From NCBI GenBank assembly GCA_012032345.1, contig JAAUQI010000038.1, forward strand, positions 1 to 49,964: DNA of 49,964 bases, in the 5' to 3' direction. Below are positions 16,920 through 26,441 of this stretch, piece after piece; position 1 is the stretch's first letter, and every line of letters begins with the position of its first letter. Source of the DNA: Leptolyngbyaceae cyanobacterium RM1_1_2. Its GTDB lineage: Bacteria; Cyanobacteriota; Cyanobacteriia; Phormidesmidales; Phormidesmidaceae. The position numbers were made by a program, and so were the translations under genes. Below the pieces are notes generated by a model. It searched no databases and was not told the DNA's origin. It saw only the letters and a program-made list of their open reading frames with translations.

Positions 16920-17726
16920 ATGTCGCTGCAAAAGTTTCAGACCGCTACCGCTCAAAAAATTACTCAACTTATTAGAGCGGAGCTAATTTTACCAGCTTCT
17001 GAACAGCAGCCCGTTGATATGTTTGATCTCGACTCAGAAGACCTGCCAGAGCCAACATCTTTGAGCGAGCTGGGAGATTTGTTCCGAGTTGGCGGCATTC
17101 CAGACGAAACTATCGTTGCTCCTAACGCCCAGGGGCGGTGGTTTTTGAGCACAGTAGATCCAGCAGCGGCGATCGCTAAGCTACCGGGGCTAGCGGTGGC
17201 ACCGGGCTGGTGTTTGGTCATTTACCTCTATCGGCAGGCTAGGGCCGGAATGGGCGCTACCTGGGCCATCCCAGAATCGTTCAGCACGACCGCTTTTCTA
17301 GAAGCTGCTTTGCGTGACACTAGTGCTGAGCAAATCCCTCGCCCTGAAGCAGCTAAGCCAGTTATGGAAGCGTTAACAGGCAACTTTTCAGTGGCTTCCT
17401 TCTTGGCAGCTTCTCTGCTCTATCGAGAGATTAAAGAGATAGGTCGCTTTGGCAAACTGGCTCACTGGAGCCGCCATCGCCTGATTGGGGCGATTCCGCC
17501 CAATCAGCCCTGGCAGTGGCGGGGCAAAGCGCCTCAGGATCTTGCACCCAAGGTTAGGGTATTACCCGATCAGCCAGCAGCGGTTGAGTTTTTTACCTGT
17601 CGGCTAACACCGCCCGTGAGCCTGTTTCGCCACGTCGATCAGTATGCAGCAGGTAGCTACAGGCTCAAAAGCACCGATCAGTCAATTGCTCTTATCCCCC
17701 CCAAGCTACCCAGTCAGCGCCGTTAG
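16920..17726 (+). CDS. Conserved hypothetical protein
   Basis: I do not recognise a characterised family. The 268-aa product is soluble with no signal peptide. It begins MSLQKFQTATAQKITQLIRAE, has an acidic segment DMFDLDSEDLPEP (residues 34-46), and continues with mixed alpha/beta sequence rich in Trp and Pro towards the end (PPNQPWQWRGK). Its 3' end overlaps the convergent folP gene by 35 bases, so both products read the same DNA there. Start ATG 16920 is the first in frame. Confidence 0.72.
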   Translation: MSLQKFQTATAQKITQLIRAELILPASEQQPVDMFDLDSEDLPEPTSLSELGDLFRVGGIPDETIVAPNAQGRWFLSTVDPAAAIAKLPGLAVAPGWCLVIYLYRQARAGMGATWAIPESFSTTAFLEAALRDTSAEQIPRPEAAKPVMEALTGNFSVASFLAASLLYREIKEIGRFGKLAHWSRHRLIGAIPPNQPWQWRGKAPQDLAPKVRVLPDQPAAVEFFTCRLTPPVSLFRHVDQYAAGSYRLKSTDQSIALIPPKLPSQRR

Positions 17727-18585
17727 GCGATCGCCAAATAGCATCTGCAACTCGGCACACATCCTGCATCTCGGCTACGTCATGTACCCGGAGGATATCT
17801 GCGCCCCCTGCGATCGCCGCTGCGCAAGCCGCTGCAGTTCCCCAAACCCGCTGACCAGCATCGGGCTGATTCAAAATTCGACCAATAAAGCTCTTGCGAG
17901 AAGGGCCAACCAGCAGGGGCATTCCTAACGCCCTGAGCGCTGACAGCCCTCGCAAGACCTCTAGGCTTTGAGTATAGGTTTTGGCAAATCCAATACCCGG
18001 ATCAATCACAATCTTCTCGTGAGCAACCCCGGCTGCGATCGCCCGCTCAGCTTGCTGCTGCAAAAACCCCTGAATATCAGCTATTAGGTCTGTATAATCG
18101 GTCATTTGCTGCATGGTTTGGGGTATACCGCGCATATGCATCATGATGTAGGGCACCTGATGTTGGGCCACGACCTCAAGCATCTCTGGCTCAAAGGTAC
18201 CGCCCGAAATATCGTTGACGATGTCGGCCCCAGCCGCGATCGCTGCCTGCGCTACCGCTGCTCGCGTAGTGTCTACAGAAATAACAGTTGAGCTTAACGC
18301 CTGGTTGGCGTCATCTCGAATCGCCTCAATTACAGGAACTACCCGCTGGAGTTCTTCTGTCAGTGAGACTGGCTCTGCTCCCGGTCGGGTAGACTGTCCG
18401 CCAATGTCTATGATGTCGGCTCCCTTAGCCACCAGATAACAAACACGGCTGATGGCTAAGGGCAGTTGGGTAAATTCTCCGCCATCGCTAAAGCTGTCAG
18501 GAGTCACATTAAGTACACCCATGAGATAAGTGCGCTGGCCCCAGTCAAAATTTCGTCTGCGAATTTTCCACGGCTTAGCACTCAT
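17692..18585 (-). CDS. folP: Dihydropteroate synthase
   Basis: Condenses para-aminobenzoate with hydroxymethyl-dihydropterin diphosphate in folate synthesis; it is the sulfonamide target. MGVLNVTPDSFSDGG (residues 22-36) is the pterin/diphosphate loop. GGQSTRPGAEPV is loop 2, VNDISGG and VIDPGIGFAKT line the barrel, and VGPSRKSFIG contains the Lys and Ser of the pterin site. RVHDVAEM is near the C-terminus. Length of 297 aa is slightly above the usual 280 because of a short N-terminal extension. The tail overlaps the convergent hypothetical gene by 35 bases. No neighbouring folate gene is present. Confidence 0.94.
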   Translation of the reverse strand: MSAKPWKIRRRNFDWGQRTYLMGVLNVTPDSFSDGGEFTQLPLAISRVCYLVAKGADIIDIGGQSTRPGAEPVSLTEELQRVVPVIEAIRDDANQALSSTVISVDTTRAAVAQAAIAAGADIVNDISGGTFEPEMLEVVAQHQVPYIMMHMRGIPQTMQQMTDYTDLIADIQGFLQQQAERAIAAGVAHEKIVIDPGIGFAKTYTQSLEVLRGLSALRALGMPLLVGPSRKSFIGRILNQPDAGQRVWGTAAACAAAIAGGADILRVHDVAEMQDVCRVADAIWRSPNGADWVAWGG

Positions 18586-18891
18586 ACTGACATAACGGAG
18601 CTTATACTTGAAGCGTACAACGTTTTTTAAGTTTTTTTAAGTATTACATGGCGCATCAAGATTGCGTGTATGTACGATAGTTTTTACCGAGAGGCTTTTC
18701 GTGTTGTCTCTCAGCTTCCTTCATGCCAAACCTATATGTTTACTGGATGCTCGATCCGGTGCTTTTGCAGCCCGATATCCAAAGGCTAGGACATGATGTA
18801 GGGTAAGCTCACGCTGCTTATTACAAAACCTGGCTACAAAACTTATGCTGATTTACCCAAGCACAACTGGGCCTTTGTACTCACTGCTCCT
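18586..18891. other. Intergenic region between divergent folP and PHP genes
   Basis: About 306 bases shared by two divergent promoters. A tandem TTTTTTAAG repeat near 18627-18645 lies close to folP. I see no RNA gene, no strong promoter pair and no repeat longer than that. Confidence 0.4.
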
Positions 18892-19734
18892 ATGCTAGAA
18901 CTGCACTGTCACACTACGTTTTCAGATGGAACCCTTACTCCAACTCAGCTAGTTCAATCAGCACTTCTAGCGGGGGTTAAAGCCTTAGCCATTACCGATC
19001 ATGACACAGTGGCTGGCTGGAATGAGGCGATCGCGGCGGCGGCTCCTCACGCTCTAGAGATTGTGCCCGGCTTGGAGCTGAGCACGGTGCATTTAGGGCG
19101 ATCGCTGCATATTTTAGGCTTTTATCCCGACCGCGATCGCCTCCAGGCACCGCTACAGGAACGCCTTGCGGGTCGTCAGCGCCGAGCCAAAAAGATGGTT
19201 GAAAAACTGGCAGCGCTGGGATACCCGATTGAGTTACCGTCGATGTCAGGTGAAATGGCTCCTGGACGGCCTCATATTGCGGCAGCTTTAATCAAAGCCG
19301 GGTATGTCAAAACCGCGCAAGAGGCATTTGAACGCTGGCTAGGCGACCAAGGGTCGGCCTATGTTCCCTATGAAAAATTTTCGGCAGCAGACGGAATTCA
19401 GCTTTTACGCCGCTGCGGAGCAGTACCCGTATGGGCACATCCCTACCTGTTTAGGGGAAGTAGCGTGGCGTCGGTTTTACCCGAACTGCTAGGGGCGGGG
19501 CTGCGGGGTATCGAAGTTTATCATCCCAGTCACAGGCCCCAGCAAATTGAAGAACTGCTGAGCCTGTGTCGTCAGCATGGGCTGCTGATCACCGGTGGCA
19601 GTGACTATCACGGCCCCGCCCCCGATCTGACCGGTAAGCACATGGGGCTGAATCAGCTACAGGTGCCCTTGGCGCTGCTACCACCGCTGCAGGAGCAGGC
19701 ATTGCAGCTCCGAGGTTTTCAACCAATGATGTGA
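18892..19734 (+). CDS. PHP-domain phosphoesterase (TrpH/RNase AM-like)
   Basis: Metal-dependent phosphoesterase of 280 aa. The PHP metal ligands are visible in order: HCHTTFSDGT near the N-terminus, ITDHDT, the Glu in PGLELST, GRPHIAAALIKAGY in the insertion domain, WAHPYLF and GGSDYHG. This arrangement matches the YciV/TrpH group, in which characterised members are 5'-nucleases acting on short RNA ends or on nucleoside 3',5'-bisphosphates. The exact substrate here is an inference. It is convergent with the GH15 gene, with only 24 bases between them. Confidence 0.85.
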   Translation: MLELHCHTTFSDGTLTPTQLVQSALLAGVKALAITDHDTVAGWNEAIAAAAPHALEIVPGLELSTVHLGRSLHILGFYPDRDRLQAPLQERLAGRQRRAKKMVEKLAALGYPIELPSMSGEMAPGRPHIAAALIKAGYVKTAQEAFERWLGDQGSAYVPYEKFSAADGIQLLRRCGAVPVWAHPYLFRGSSVASVLPELLGAGLRGIEVYHPSHRPQQIEELLSLCRQHGLLITGGSDYHGPAPDLTGKHMGLNQLQVPLALLPPLQEQALQLRGFQPMM

Positions 19735-19758
19735 TGCTCAGATAGCGGAACGGTTCCG

Positions 19759-21600
19759 TTAGCTAGATTTCTCGATCGCCTCGTTTAAGTTCCAAGCAGC
19801 ACTGATTAAAGACAAATGAGTAAACGCCTGGGGAAAATTTCCCAGAGCTTCACCGCTAGATCCAGTTTCCTCCGCATAAAGTCCCAGGTGATTGGCGTAG
19901 CTCAACATTTCTTCAAACATCAGGCGAGCCTCATTGAGCTTATCGGAATTGGTGCGGCCTGCTCTCGTCAGCGCTTCAACGAGCCAAAAACTGCAGAGAT
20001 TAAAGGTGCCTTCTTTACCCGCTAGCCCATCCTTAGCCTTCTGCGGATCGTAGCGGTAAACCAAGCTGCTAGAAACCAGTCCTCCTTTAGCCGGAGACAT
20101 TTGAATGGCTTCTAGAGTTTTTAGCATACGCGGATCGTTAGGAGACATGAAAAACACCAGCGGCATAATCAAATTGCTGGCATCTAGCGCATCGCTGTCG
20201 TAATGTTGCACAAAAGCTTGGCGTTCTTCACTCCAGCCCTTTTCCATGATTTCTTCATAGATTTCGTCACGGACTTTTACCCAGCGATCGCGGTAGGCAG
20301 GAAACGATCGCTTTTCAGCTAAGCGCAGGCCGCGATCGAGGGCCACCCAGCACATTAGCTTTGAATAAACAAACTGCTGTCGCCCACCGCGAGGTTCCCA
20401 AATGCCTTCGTCCGGTCGCTGCCAGTTATCGCACACCCAGTTCAAGAGCTGCCGCAGCTTCTGCCAAAGGTCATAAGAAATAGGCGCACCGTATTTGTTG
20501 AACAGATAAACTGAATCTAGCAGTTCACCATAGATATCGAGCTGTAGCTGTCCCATAGCGCTGTTGCCTATGTGAACCGGGGCTGAACCACGATAGCCTT
20601 CTAAATGATCCAGGTTTTCTTCTTTGAGCTTGTGTTCGCCATCGATGCTGTAGACCGTCTGCAAAGTGCCGTTGGGGTCGATTTCGTGGCAGCGAGCAGT
20701 AATCCAGTCCATAAACTGAGCGGCTTCTTGGGTAAAGCCAATTCGCAAAAGACCATACAGCGTAAAGGCCGCGTCTCGAATCCAAGTGAAGCGATAGTCC
20801 CAGTTGCGCTCCCCACCAATGGCTTCAGGCAGGCTGCAGGTAGGTGCCGCAATAATGGCCCCGGTTGGCTCATAGGTCATTAGCTTCAGCGCCAGTGCCG
20901 AGCGCTCGACCACTTCACGCCACCGACCTTTGTAAACACACTGCGAGATCCAGTCACGCCAGTATTTGACAGTCTGCTCAAACAGCCCAGTTGCGGCTTC
21001 ACCGGGCAGCGGTAGACCACAGTCATTGCACTCAGACTCCATTTCCCGCAGAACAAACACCTGATTTTCGTCTGCTTCTAAGGTAAACTCAGCCCAGACA
21101 CCGCCCCCGTCCTGCTGCAGCGGTACAGCGGTCACCAAAGCCAGGCTTAACTCTTTAGAGCGGAAGATAGCGCCGTTGTCAGTCAGAATGACTTCGTGGC
21201 GATCGCGGGCATAATTAAACGCCGGGTAGCACTCTAGCCGAAACTTAAGGCTACAGCGAATCCCTCTAACCTGACGAATTAGCCAGTGATACCCCTCCTG
21301 ATCGTCCTCTAAGCCTACAGGCATAAAGTCTACAGTTTCGCCTAAGCCGCAGTCAGCCAGAAAGCGCGTCACCAGCACATTGGTTTCAGGCCAGTAAAAC
21401 TGCTTGTGATTAACCTCGTCTAGGCAAGGATAGATTCGAAAATAGCCACCTTTTTGATTGTCTAGAACTGCGGCAAACACGCTGGGCGAATCGTGCTTGG
21501 GGTAGCAAAACCAGTCGATTGAACCATTGAGTCCAATTAGGGCCGTTGTGCGCATGTTGCCGATGACGCCGTAGTTCTCAATGGGCTGATAGGGTTTCAA
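19759..21600 (-). CDS. Glycoside hydrolase family 15 protein (glucoamylase/trehalase-like)
   Basis: The 613-aa protein has the bacterial GH15 layout: an N-terminal beta-sandwich ([20 protein letters not shown], then WFCYP) and an (alpha/alpha)6 catalytic domain. The key boxes are [16 protein letters not shown], the general acid region [10 protein letters not shown], and the general base region in [22 protein letters not shown]. Relatives hydrolyse alpha-glucans, or trehalose in some bacteria; the substrate here is not decidable. I use TTG 21600 as start. It follows a clear AGGAG by 7 bases and gives [14 protein letters not shown], the usual N-terminus. ATG 21651 would add 17 residues without homology that I recognise. 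Confidence 0.9.
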   Translation of the reverse strand: MKPYQPIENYGVIGNMRTTALIGLNGSIDWFCYPKHDSPSVFAAVLDNQKGGYFRIYPCLDEVNHKQFYWPETNVLVTRFLADCGLGETVDFMPVGLEDDQEGYHWLIRQVRGIRCSLKFRLECYPAFNYARDRHEVILTDNGAIFRSKELSLALVTAVPLQQDGGGVWAEFTLEADENQVFVLREMESECNDCGLPLPGEAATGLFEQTVKYWRDWISQCVYKGRWREVVERSALALKLMTYEPTGAIIAAPTCSLPEAIGGERNWDYRFTWIRDAAFTLYGLLRIGFTQEAAQFMDWITARCHEIDPNGTLQTVYSIDGEHKLKEENLDHLEGYRGSAPVHIGNSAMGQLQLDIYGELLDSVYLFNKYGAPISYDLWQKLRQLLNWVCDNWQRPDEGIWEPRGGRQQFVYSKLMCWVALDRGLRLAEKRSFPAYRDRWVKVRDEIYEEIMEKGWSEERQAFVQHYDSDALDASNLIMPLVFFMSPNDPRMLKTLEAIQMSPAKGGLVSSSLVYRYDPQKAKDGLAGKEGTFNLCSFWLVEALTRAGRTNSDKLNEARLMFEEMLSYANHLGLYAEETGSSGEALGNFPQAFTHLSLISAAWNLNEAIEKSS

Positions 21601-21715
21601 TAGTATTCTCCTAAAGGTCTGAGCAGCTGTATGAAAAGCAGATGGGTACAAGACCAGCTAACCACACCCAATATTTTGCTAGGCTATCTAGAAGGTCTTG
21701 GCATAAGGGGGAAAC

Positions 21716-22879
21716 GTGAATATTCAACTTGGTCGGGGCAAAGAGGTTCGTAGAGCTTACGGAATTGACGAAATCGCACTCGTACCTGGCCTGCGTACAC
21801 TCGATCCACAAATGGCAAATACCTGCTGGCACATTGGCGGTATTGAACGCGAAATTCCTATTATCGCTAGTGCAATGGACGGTGTCGTAGACGCAAAAAT
21901 GGCCGTTTTGCTTTCCCAGCTAGGAGCCTTAGGCGTACTCAATTTAGAAGGCGTTCAAACCCGCTACGAAGACCCCGCTCCTATTCTGGATCAGATTGCT
22001 GCAGTTGGTAAAGACGGGTTCGTAGCGCTCATGCAAAAGCTATATGCAGAGCCAATTCAACCCAAACTGATTCAGAAACGAATTGCTGAGATCAAGACCC
22101 AGGGAGGAATTGCTGCCGTGAGTCTGACCCCTGCCGGAGCGACTCGCTATGGTGAAACGGCTGCTGAGGCTGGGGCAGACCTGATTTTTGTACAGGCTAC
22201 GGTTGTCTCTACGGCTCACCTTTCGCCTGCCTCAATCACGCCGCTGGATTTAGGCAAGTTCTGTCAAAAGATGCCTGTTCCTGTGATTTTAGGCAATTGC
22301 GTCACCTATGAGGTGGCTCTAAATCTGATGAAGGCAGGGGCAGCTGCTGTTCTGGTAGGCATTGGCCCTGGCGCGGCCTGCACTTCTCGCGGCGTTTTGG
22401 GCATTGGCATTCCTCAGGCAACCGCAGTAGCAGACTGCGCTGCGGCCAGAGATGATTACCACCGAGAGACGGGACGATATGTTTCAGTGATTGCTGATGG
22501 CGGACTGGTTACAGGAGGCGATATCTGCAAATGTATCGCCTGCGGTGCAGACGGTGTCATGATTGGGTCGCCTTTTGCCAGGGCTAAAGAAGCACCCGGA
22601 CGTGGCTTTCACTGGGGCATGGCGACTCCAAGCCCTGTACTTCCTCGCGGCACTCGTATTCGCGTCGGTACAACAGGCACGCTAGAGCAAATCCTGCGCG
22701 GCCCCGCTCAGCTAGATGATGGCACCCATAACTTCTTAGGCGCTTTGCAAACCAGCATGGGCACCTTGGGCGCTAAAGATCTCAAAGAAATGCAGCAGGT
22801 CGAAGTTGTGATTGCACCTTCTCTGCTGACAGAGGGCAAGGTATACCAAAAAGCGCAGCAGCTTGGCATGGGCAAATAG
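21716..22879 (+). CDS. guaB3: GuaB3 family IMP dehydrogenase-related protein
   Basis: A 387-aa TIM-barrel enzyme of the IMPDH/GMP reductase superfamily without CBS domains. The catalytic loop is GIGPGAACTSR with Cys222, and VIADGGLVTGGDICKCIACGADGVMIGSPFARAKEAPG binds the nucleotide phosphate. It is annotated in most genomes as IMP dehydrogenase. Published work on the Synechocystis GuaB3 reported GMP reductase activity, so I avoid calling it an IMP dehydrogenase. The start is GTG 21716 with AGGGGG upstream. The order guaB3-Yfr1-trxA is conserved in cyanobacteria and is kept here. Confidence 0.9.
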   Translation: MNIQLGRGKEVRRAYGIDEIALVPGLRTLDPQMANTCWHIGGIEREIPIIASAMDGVVDAKMAVLLSQLGALGVLNLEGVQTRYEDPAPILDQIAAVGKDGFVALMQKLYAEPIQPKLIQKRIAEIKTQGGIAAVSLTPAGATRYGETAAEAGADLIFVQATVVSTAHLSPASITPLDLGKFCQKMPVPVILGNCVTYEVALNLMKAGAAAVLVGIGPGAACTSRGVLGIGIPQATAVADCAAARDDYHRETGRYVSVIADGGLVTGGDICKCIACGADGVMIGSPFARAKEAPGRGFHWGMATPSPVLPRGTRIRVGTTGTLEQILRGPAQLDDGTHNFLGALQTSMGTLGAKDLKEMQQVEVVIAPSLLTEGKVYQKAQQLGMGK

Positions 22880-23003
22880 ACTCAGCTTTAAGACTCACCA
22901 GGTATATGCACAATGCATACCCAGGGCGTTGCAAAACTTTAAGACTTTCAAGCAAGGGCGTTAGATTGGTGGCAAATTTTGACCCGTCGCTTAGAATGGA
23001 AAG

Positions 23004-23080
23004 TAGCGGAGACGGAAGTTTCCGTTCACTCCTCACACCACACTCCGCCTAAGCGTTTAGTTTAGGCGGTTCCTCTTTAT
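23004..23080 (+). ncRNA. yfr1: Yfr1 small regulatory RNA
   Basis: The diagnostic unpaired motif ACTCCTCACAC is at 23028-23038. It is preceded by a short hairpin (ACGGAA, GT, TTCCGT at 23012-23025) and followed by CACACT and a terminator stem CCGCCTAA (23045-23052) pairing with TTAGGCGG (23062-23069), then a T-rich tail. That is the three-part Yfr1 structure. The position between guaB3 and trxA is the conserved Yfr1 locus. Yfr1 pairs through this motif with outer-membrane protein and other mRNAs. A TAGAAT box at 22992-22997 could be the -10 element. The 5' end is estimated. Confidence 0.87.
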
Positions 23081-23261
23081 ATCAAGCCATTTGAGTAACT
23101 TCCAGAAGTTTAGGCAATGCTTGTGAGTTTTTTTACTTGAAGCAGGTGTTAGCTAAATTTTTAGCCAAAATTATGTCTTATTATATAGAGCGCGATGCAA
23201 AGGCATCGGTTTTGGCTATGGTAAGATTCTGAATGGATAGCAGAAGCAAGGATATCTAGGC

Positions 23262-23582
23262 ATGTCAGCCGCACAAGTTACAGATTCTACGTTTAAGCCA
23301 GAGGTACTCGAGAGCGAAGTTCCGGTCTTAGTTGATTTTTGGGCACCCTGGTGTGGCCCCTGCCGGATGGTCGCTCCTGTTGTTGATGAGATTGCCGAGC
23401 AGTATGCTGGGCAGGTGAAAGTTGTAAAAGTGAATACTGACGAGAATCCCAGTGTTGCCAGTCAATACGGCATTCGAAGTATTCCCACACTGATGATTTT
23501 CAAGGGCGGCCAGCGAGTAGATATGGTGGTCGGGGCCGTGCCAAAAACGACCTTGGCTAACACCTTAGAAAAGTACCTCTAG
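23262..23582 (+). CDS. trxA: Thioredoxin (TrxA type)
   Basis: Cytosolic disulfide reductase of 106 aa. The redox motif is WCGPC with Cys31 and Cys34, preceded by VDFWAP and followed by the cis-proline segment [11 protein letters not shown], a full m-type thioredoxin. ATG 23262 is preceded by a purine-rich AAGGATATCTAGGC. The leader contains two inverted repeats (23162-23218) and the gene is closed by a strong terminator at 23660. Confidence 0.96.
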   Translation: MSAAQVTDSTFKPEVLESEVPVLVDFWAPWCGPCRMVAPVVDEIAEQYAGQVKVVKVNTDENPSVASQYGIRSIPTLMIFKGGQRVDMVVGAVPKTTLANTLEKYL

Positions 23583-23659
23583 GAAATACTTTAGCAGCGG
23601 GCTGGTATGTTTTTAACAGATTCCGTTAACTGATTCAGCTAAAGAATTTCAGAGTGCAG

Positions 23660-23692
23660 CAGCCTTAGTCGCAATGACTAAGGCTGTTTCTG
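23660..23692 (+). terminator. Rho-independent terminator after trxA
   Basis: Perfect 11-base stem CAGCCTTAGTC (23660-23670) with GACTAAGGCTG (23676-23686), a 5-base loop GCAAT, and a T-rich tail TTTCTGT. It lies 78 bases after the trxA stop. Confidence 0.85.
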
Positions 23693-24564
23693 TAGAAAGG
23701 GGAGTCTGTCAAAAAGGGCTACTAACCATTACAAAGTTTGACCAGTAGTAAGGGTGAGCAAAGCTTTTTGGAGAGTCAGCTGATCACTCAGCAGGCAGAT
23801 TAATAACACCCTCTGACCAGTAAAGCTTTTGGTCTTTAACGTAGGTTTTTCCCTGAATCATACAGCGTTTCCTTGCCTAGTGAGGTACAGCCTATGTCCG
23901 TGCAGCAACGGTTTCGGGGTTGTTTTTGTACCTCACGAGCTTCAAAAACGCTGTATGCAACTGAGCTTGCCTATAAAATCCTCTATAAAACAAAACTTTC
24001 CTAAAGCACCCAAAACTCTTACGGACAGGATTTGCACAAAGAGCAGGTGAAGTCTCACCGTGTGTAACTTTCGGAGTCTTTGTCCTGTACTTAGCTGCAA
24101 GACATAGATTTCTAAAATTCTTGCATTAGATAATAAAAAATACTCTATTTGCTCTGTCTGATAAATTAGCTTCTATTCTTGTAAAAAGACACAAAATCAG
24201 TTTTTCTCATAGTCAACCTGTGTCAACACTGATTTGACTAGTTACGAATAATCCCTGAGTATAAAAACCAGAACTTGAGATTGATGTGGTCAGCCAAAAG
24301 TCTGTTTTAAGCAGTGTTTTTTCGAGTAATAAACTTATTAAAATTCTCTAGAACTCACTGAAAAGTAAGCTTTGATCCTGGTTCTTTATTTTTTGTTTCT
24401 AGATCGGAATCCTCAAGAAACAGGAAAGCTAGAGAAACACTATGAGTAATTAATGCTCCTAGTAAAGAGTTCTTTTGAACAGCTTTTAACAGTTTTTTGG
24501 CTGATTTATCAATATTAAGAATTGAAAATTTTTCTGATTTTATCAACTGTGAGGAGTTGTCAAA
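23693..24564. other. Gene-poor AT-rich region between trxA and the porin gene
   Basis: About 870 bases. The left part contains the nested inverted repeat at 23859. From about 24100 the DNA is clearly more AT-rich than its surroundings and probably holds the porin promoter and a long leader. TTGACT at 24234 and TATAAA at 24260 are a possible but badly spaced (20 bases) promoter. Two open frames of 60-70 codons here have no recognisable features and I do not call them genes. Confidence 0.5.
23859..23957. repeat. 99-base nested inverted repeat, MITE-like
   Basis: Outer arms CATACAGCGTTT (23859-23870) and AAACGCTGTATG (23946-23957) pair perfectly over 12 bases. Inner arms GTGAGGTACA (23880-23889) and TGTACCTCAC (23927-23936) pair over 10. 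The unpaired segments between arms are 9 bases on each side, so the two ends are equal-length 31-base terminal repeats enclosing 37 central bases. This suits a small non-autonomous transposable element or a structured RNA. No target duplication is obvious. It lies in a long region with no credible gene. Confidence 0.65.
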
Positions 24565-26374
24565 ATGTCTAGAAATATAGACAACACTATCTTGGGGAAA
24601 GGAATTGCTTGGCTGTGTTCGCCATTGGCACTGCTCTGGGTATTACCGGCGATCGCTGCTCAAAATTCACTGCTGTCAGCTTCAGCCAGCGACTCTTTTG
24701 CCTATTCTGAATTAAAGGATCCTGAAGCTGAATTAGAGGAGTCTGAATTAGAGCAGGTGATTGCCCAAACTCCATCCGTCTCCGAACTCTCTGATGTTAG
24801 CCCTGGTGATTGGGCTTTCAGCGCTGTACAATTTCTAATCGAAAACTATGGCTGCATCTCAGGCTATCCCGACGGCACGTTTAGGGGCGATCGCTCTATG
24901 ACTCGTTACGAGTTCGCGGCCAGCCTCAGTGCTTGTCTAGATGGGCTGGTGATACTAACCAACGGTGCCCTCGACGGTGTGCTCTCACCGGAAGAGTTGG
25001 TCACTGTGCAGCGTCTGCAAGCAGAATACGCTAACCGAGCTAGCGCGGCTGCGCGGTCAGGTTGATGACCTAGAAGCAAATGTCGCCGAATTAGAGGCCA
25101 ATCAGTTTTCCACCACTGCTACCTTACGGGGCGAAGCCATCTTGAGTGTCGTGGGTGCGCAAGGCGGTGCCAACGGCCAGGATACTGATCTTGCCTTCAA
25201 CAATCGTCTACGCTTAAATCTCAATGTCAGCTTTACAGGCAGTGATCTGCTGATTGTAGGATTGCAGTCTTACAACTACGGCGGGGGCTTTGGGGCTGCT
25301 GTGGGGAGTTTGCCGGGGGCCTTAGGGCTTGGTGATCCAGTATTTGGAACGGCTAGCAACGTCGCTTTGGGCACTGCACCCCAGTTTGGGCTTACCGATC
25401 CACAGACCTTAGAGAACCGGGGTAGTAACAATATTGCCCTCTACAAGCTGCTATACGTGTTCCCTGTTGACGATCGGCTGACGATGTTTGTCGGTTCTAA
25501 TGTGGAAGCAACGGATGCTTTGGGAGCGATCGCGCCCTTTGCCAGTGAAGGCCAAGGGTCAATTTCGCGCTTTGCAACGACTGATAATGCTGTTATGCGA
25601 GTGTCAGGCGGCACCTCAGGAACTGGTCTAGCCGCCGCCGCTGGGGCCATCTGGAACCTTTCTGACAGCGTGGACTTAACGGCCTTCTATGGCAGTGTGA
25701 ATGCGCCTATTGTTGAAAATCAGGGATTGCTGGGATCTCCGCCCACACCCTTGGGGGCAGGTATTTTTGGCGGCAGCTATGTGATTTCATCCCAGCTCAC
25801 AGCAGCCTTATCAGACACTCTCAAGCTGCGGTTTAACTACGCCAACAGCTACCATCAGATCAACATTCTCGGCACGGGTCTCAGTTCATCAGACATTGGC
25901 TCAGTCGTCTTTACTCCTAATGCCGCCCAGCTTGCTACCACGGGCGGCAATGCAACGCTGGCAGTGTTGAATGAGGGCATTCGGCTCAACTCTTTTGGCA
26001 CTACGCTCAACTGGCAGATGGCTCCCAAAGTGAATTTAACGCTTTCGAGTAGCTATATCTTTTCGGATTTAGTCGGGGTCGATGCTTCCACCAACTTTCT
26101 TAGCTGGCTTGTAGGGGTTCATTTTCAAGACGTTTTTAGCGAAGGGAACACTGCCGCTCTGATTTTTGGTCAACCCCTCAGCCGAGTCTCTATAGGAGGC
26201 GATGCTTTTGACCCCGAAGATTCTACTCCTTACCACTTGGAAGCCTATTACAATGTGCGCGTCAGCGATGGCATCAGCATTACGCCCGGCGTGTTTGCCG
26301 TTTTTAACCCAGAGGGCAACAGCAGTAACGACACGACGGTAACAGGGGTTTTAAGGACGACCTTTACGTTTTGA
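24565..26374 (+). pseudogene. Iron-uptake porin (SLH plus OprB type), frameshifted
   Basis: Two frames form one cyanobacterial outer-membrane porin of about 600 aa, like the SomA/SomB and Slr1841 group. It has a signal region (LALLWVLPAIAAQ) and an SLH domain for peptidoglycan binding (DWAFSAVQFLIENYGCISGY, YPDGTFRG, RYEFAASLSACLD). A coiled coil follows (LARLRGQVDDLEANVAELEA), then a long OprB beta-barrel ending in the aromatic TFTF. At about 25036-25042 the frame is lost: reading on gives NRASAAARSG and a stop, while skipping one base after AAC gives NELARLRGQVDD, the expected join. GAGGAG lies 9 bases before ATG 24565. Either the porin is dead or the assembly has an extra base. Confidence 0.85.
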
Positions 26375-26441
26375 GCCGCTTGATAGGGCGATCGCGCTGT
26401 AACGGCATCTACAGCGTTCACAATGACTTGGGTAATAAACC

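Noticed and set aside
19743-19761. Short hairpin between the convergent PHP and GH15 genes
   Set aside because: The stem has a G-T pair and a triloop, with no T-run. It is too weak to call a terminator.
22901-22921. GGTATATGC / GCATACC hairpin after guaB3
   Set aside because: It needs a two-base bulge and has no T-tract, so it may be chance.
23829-24050. 73-codon plus-strand frame across the nested inverted repeat
   Set aside because: It crosses both arms of the repeat and has no recognisable features; it is probably not translated.
24355-24546. 63-codon minus-strand frame in the AT-rich leader before the porin gene
   Set aside because: AT-rich, no recognisable domain or ribosome site, and it lies in a likely untranslated leader. 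Open frames of this size are expected by chance.
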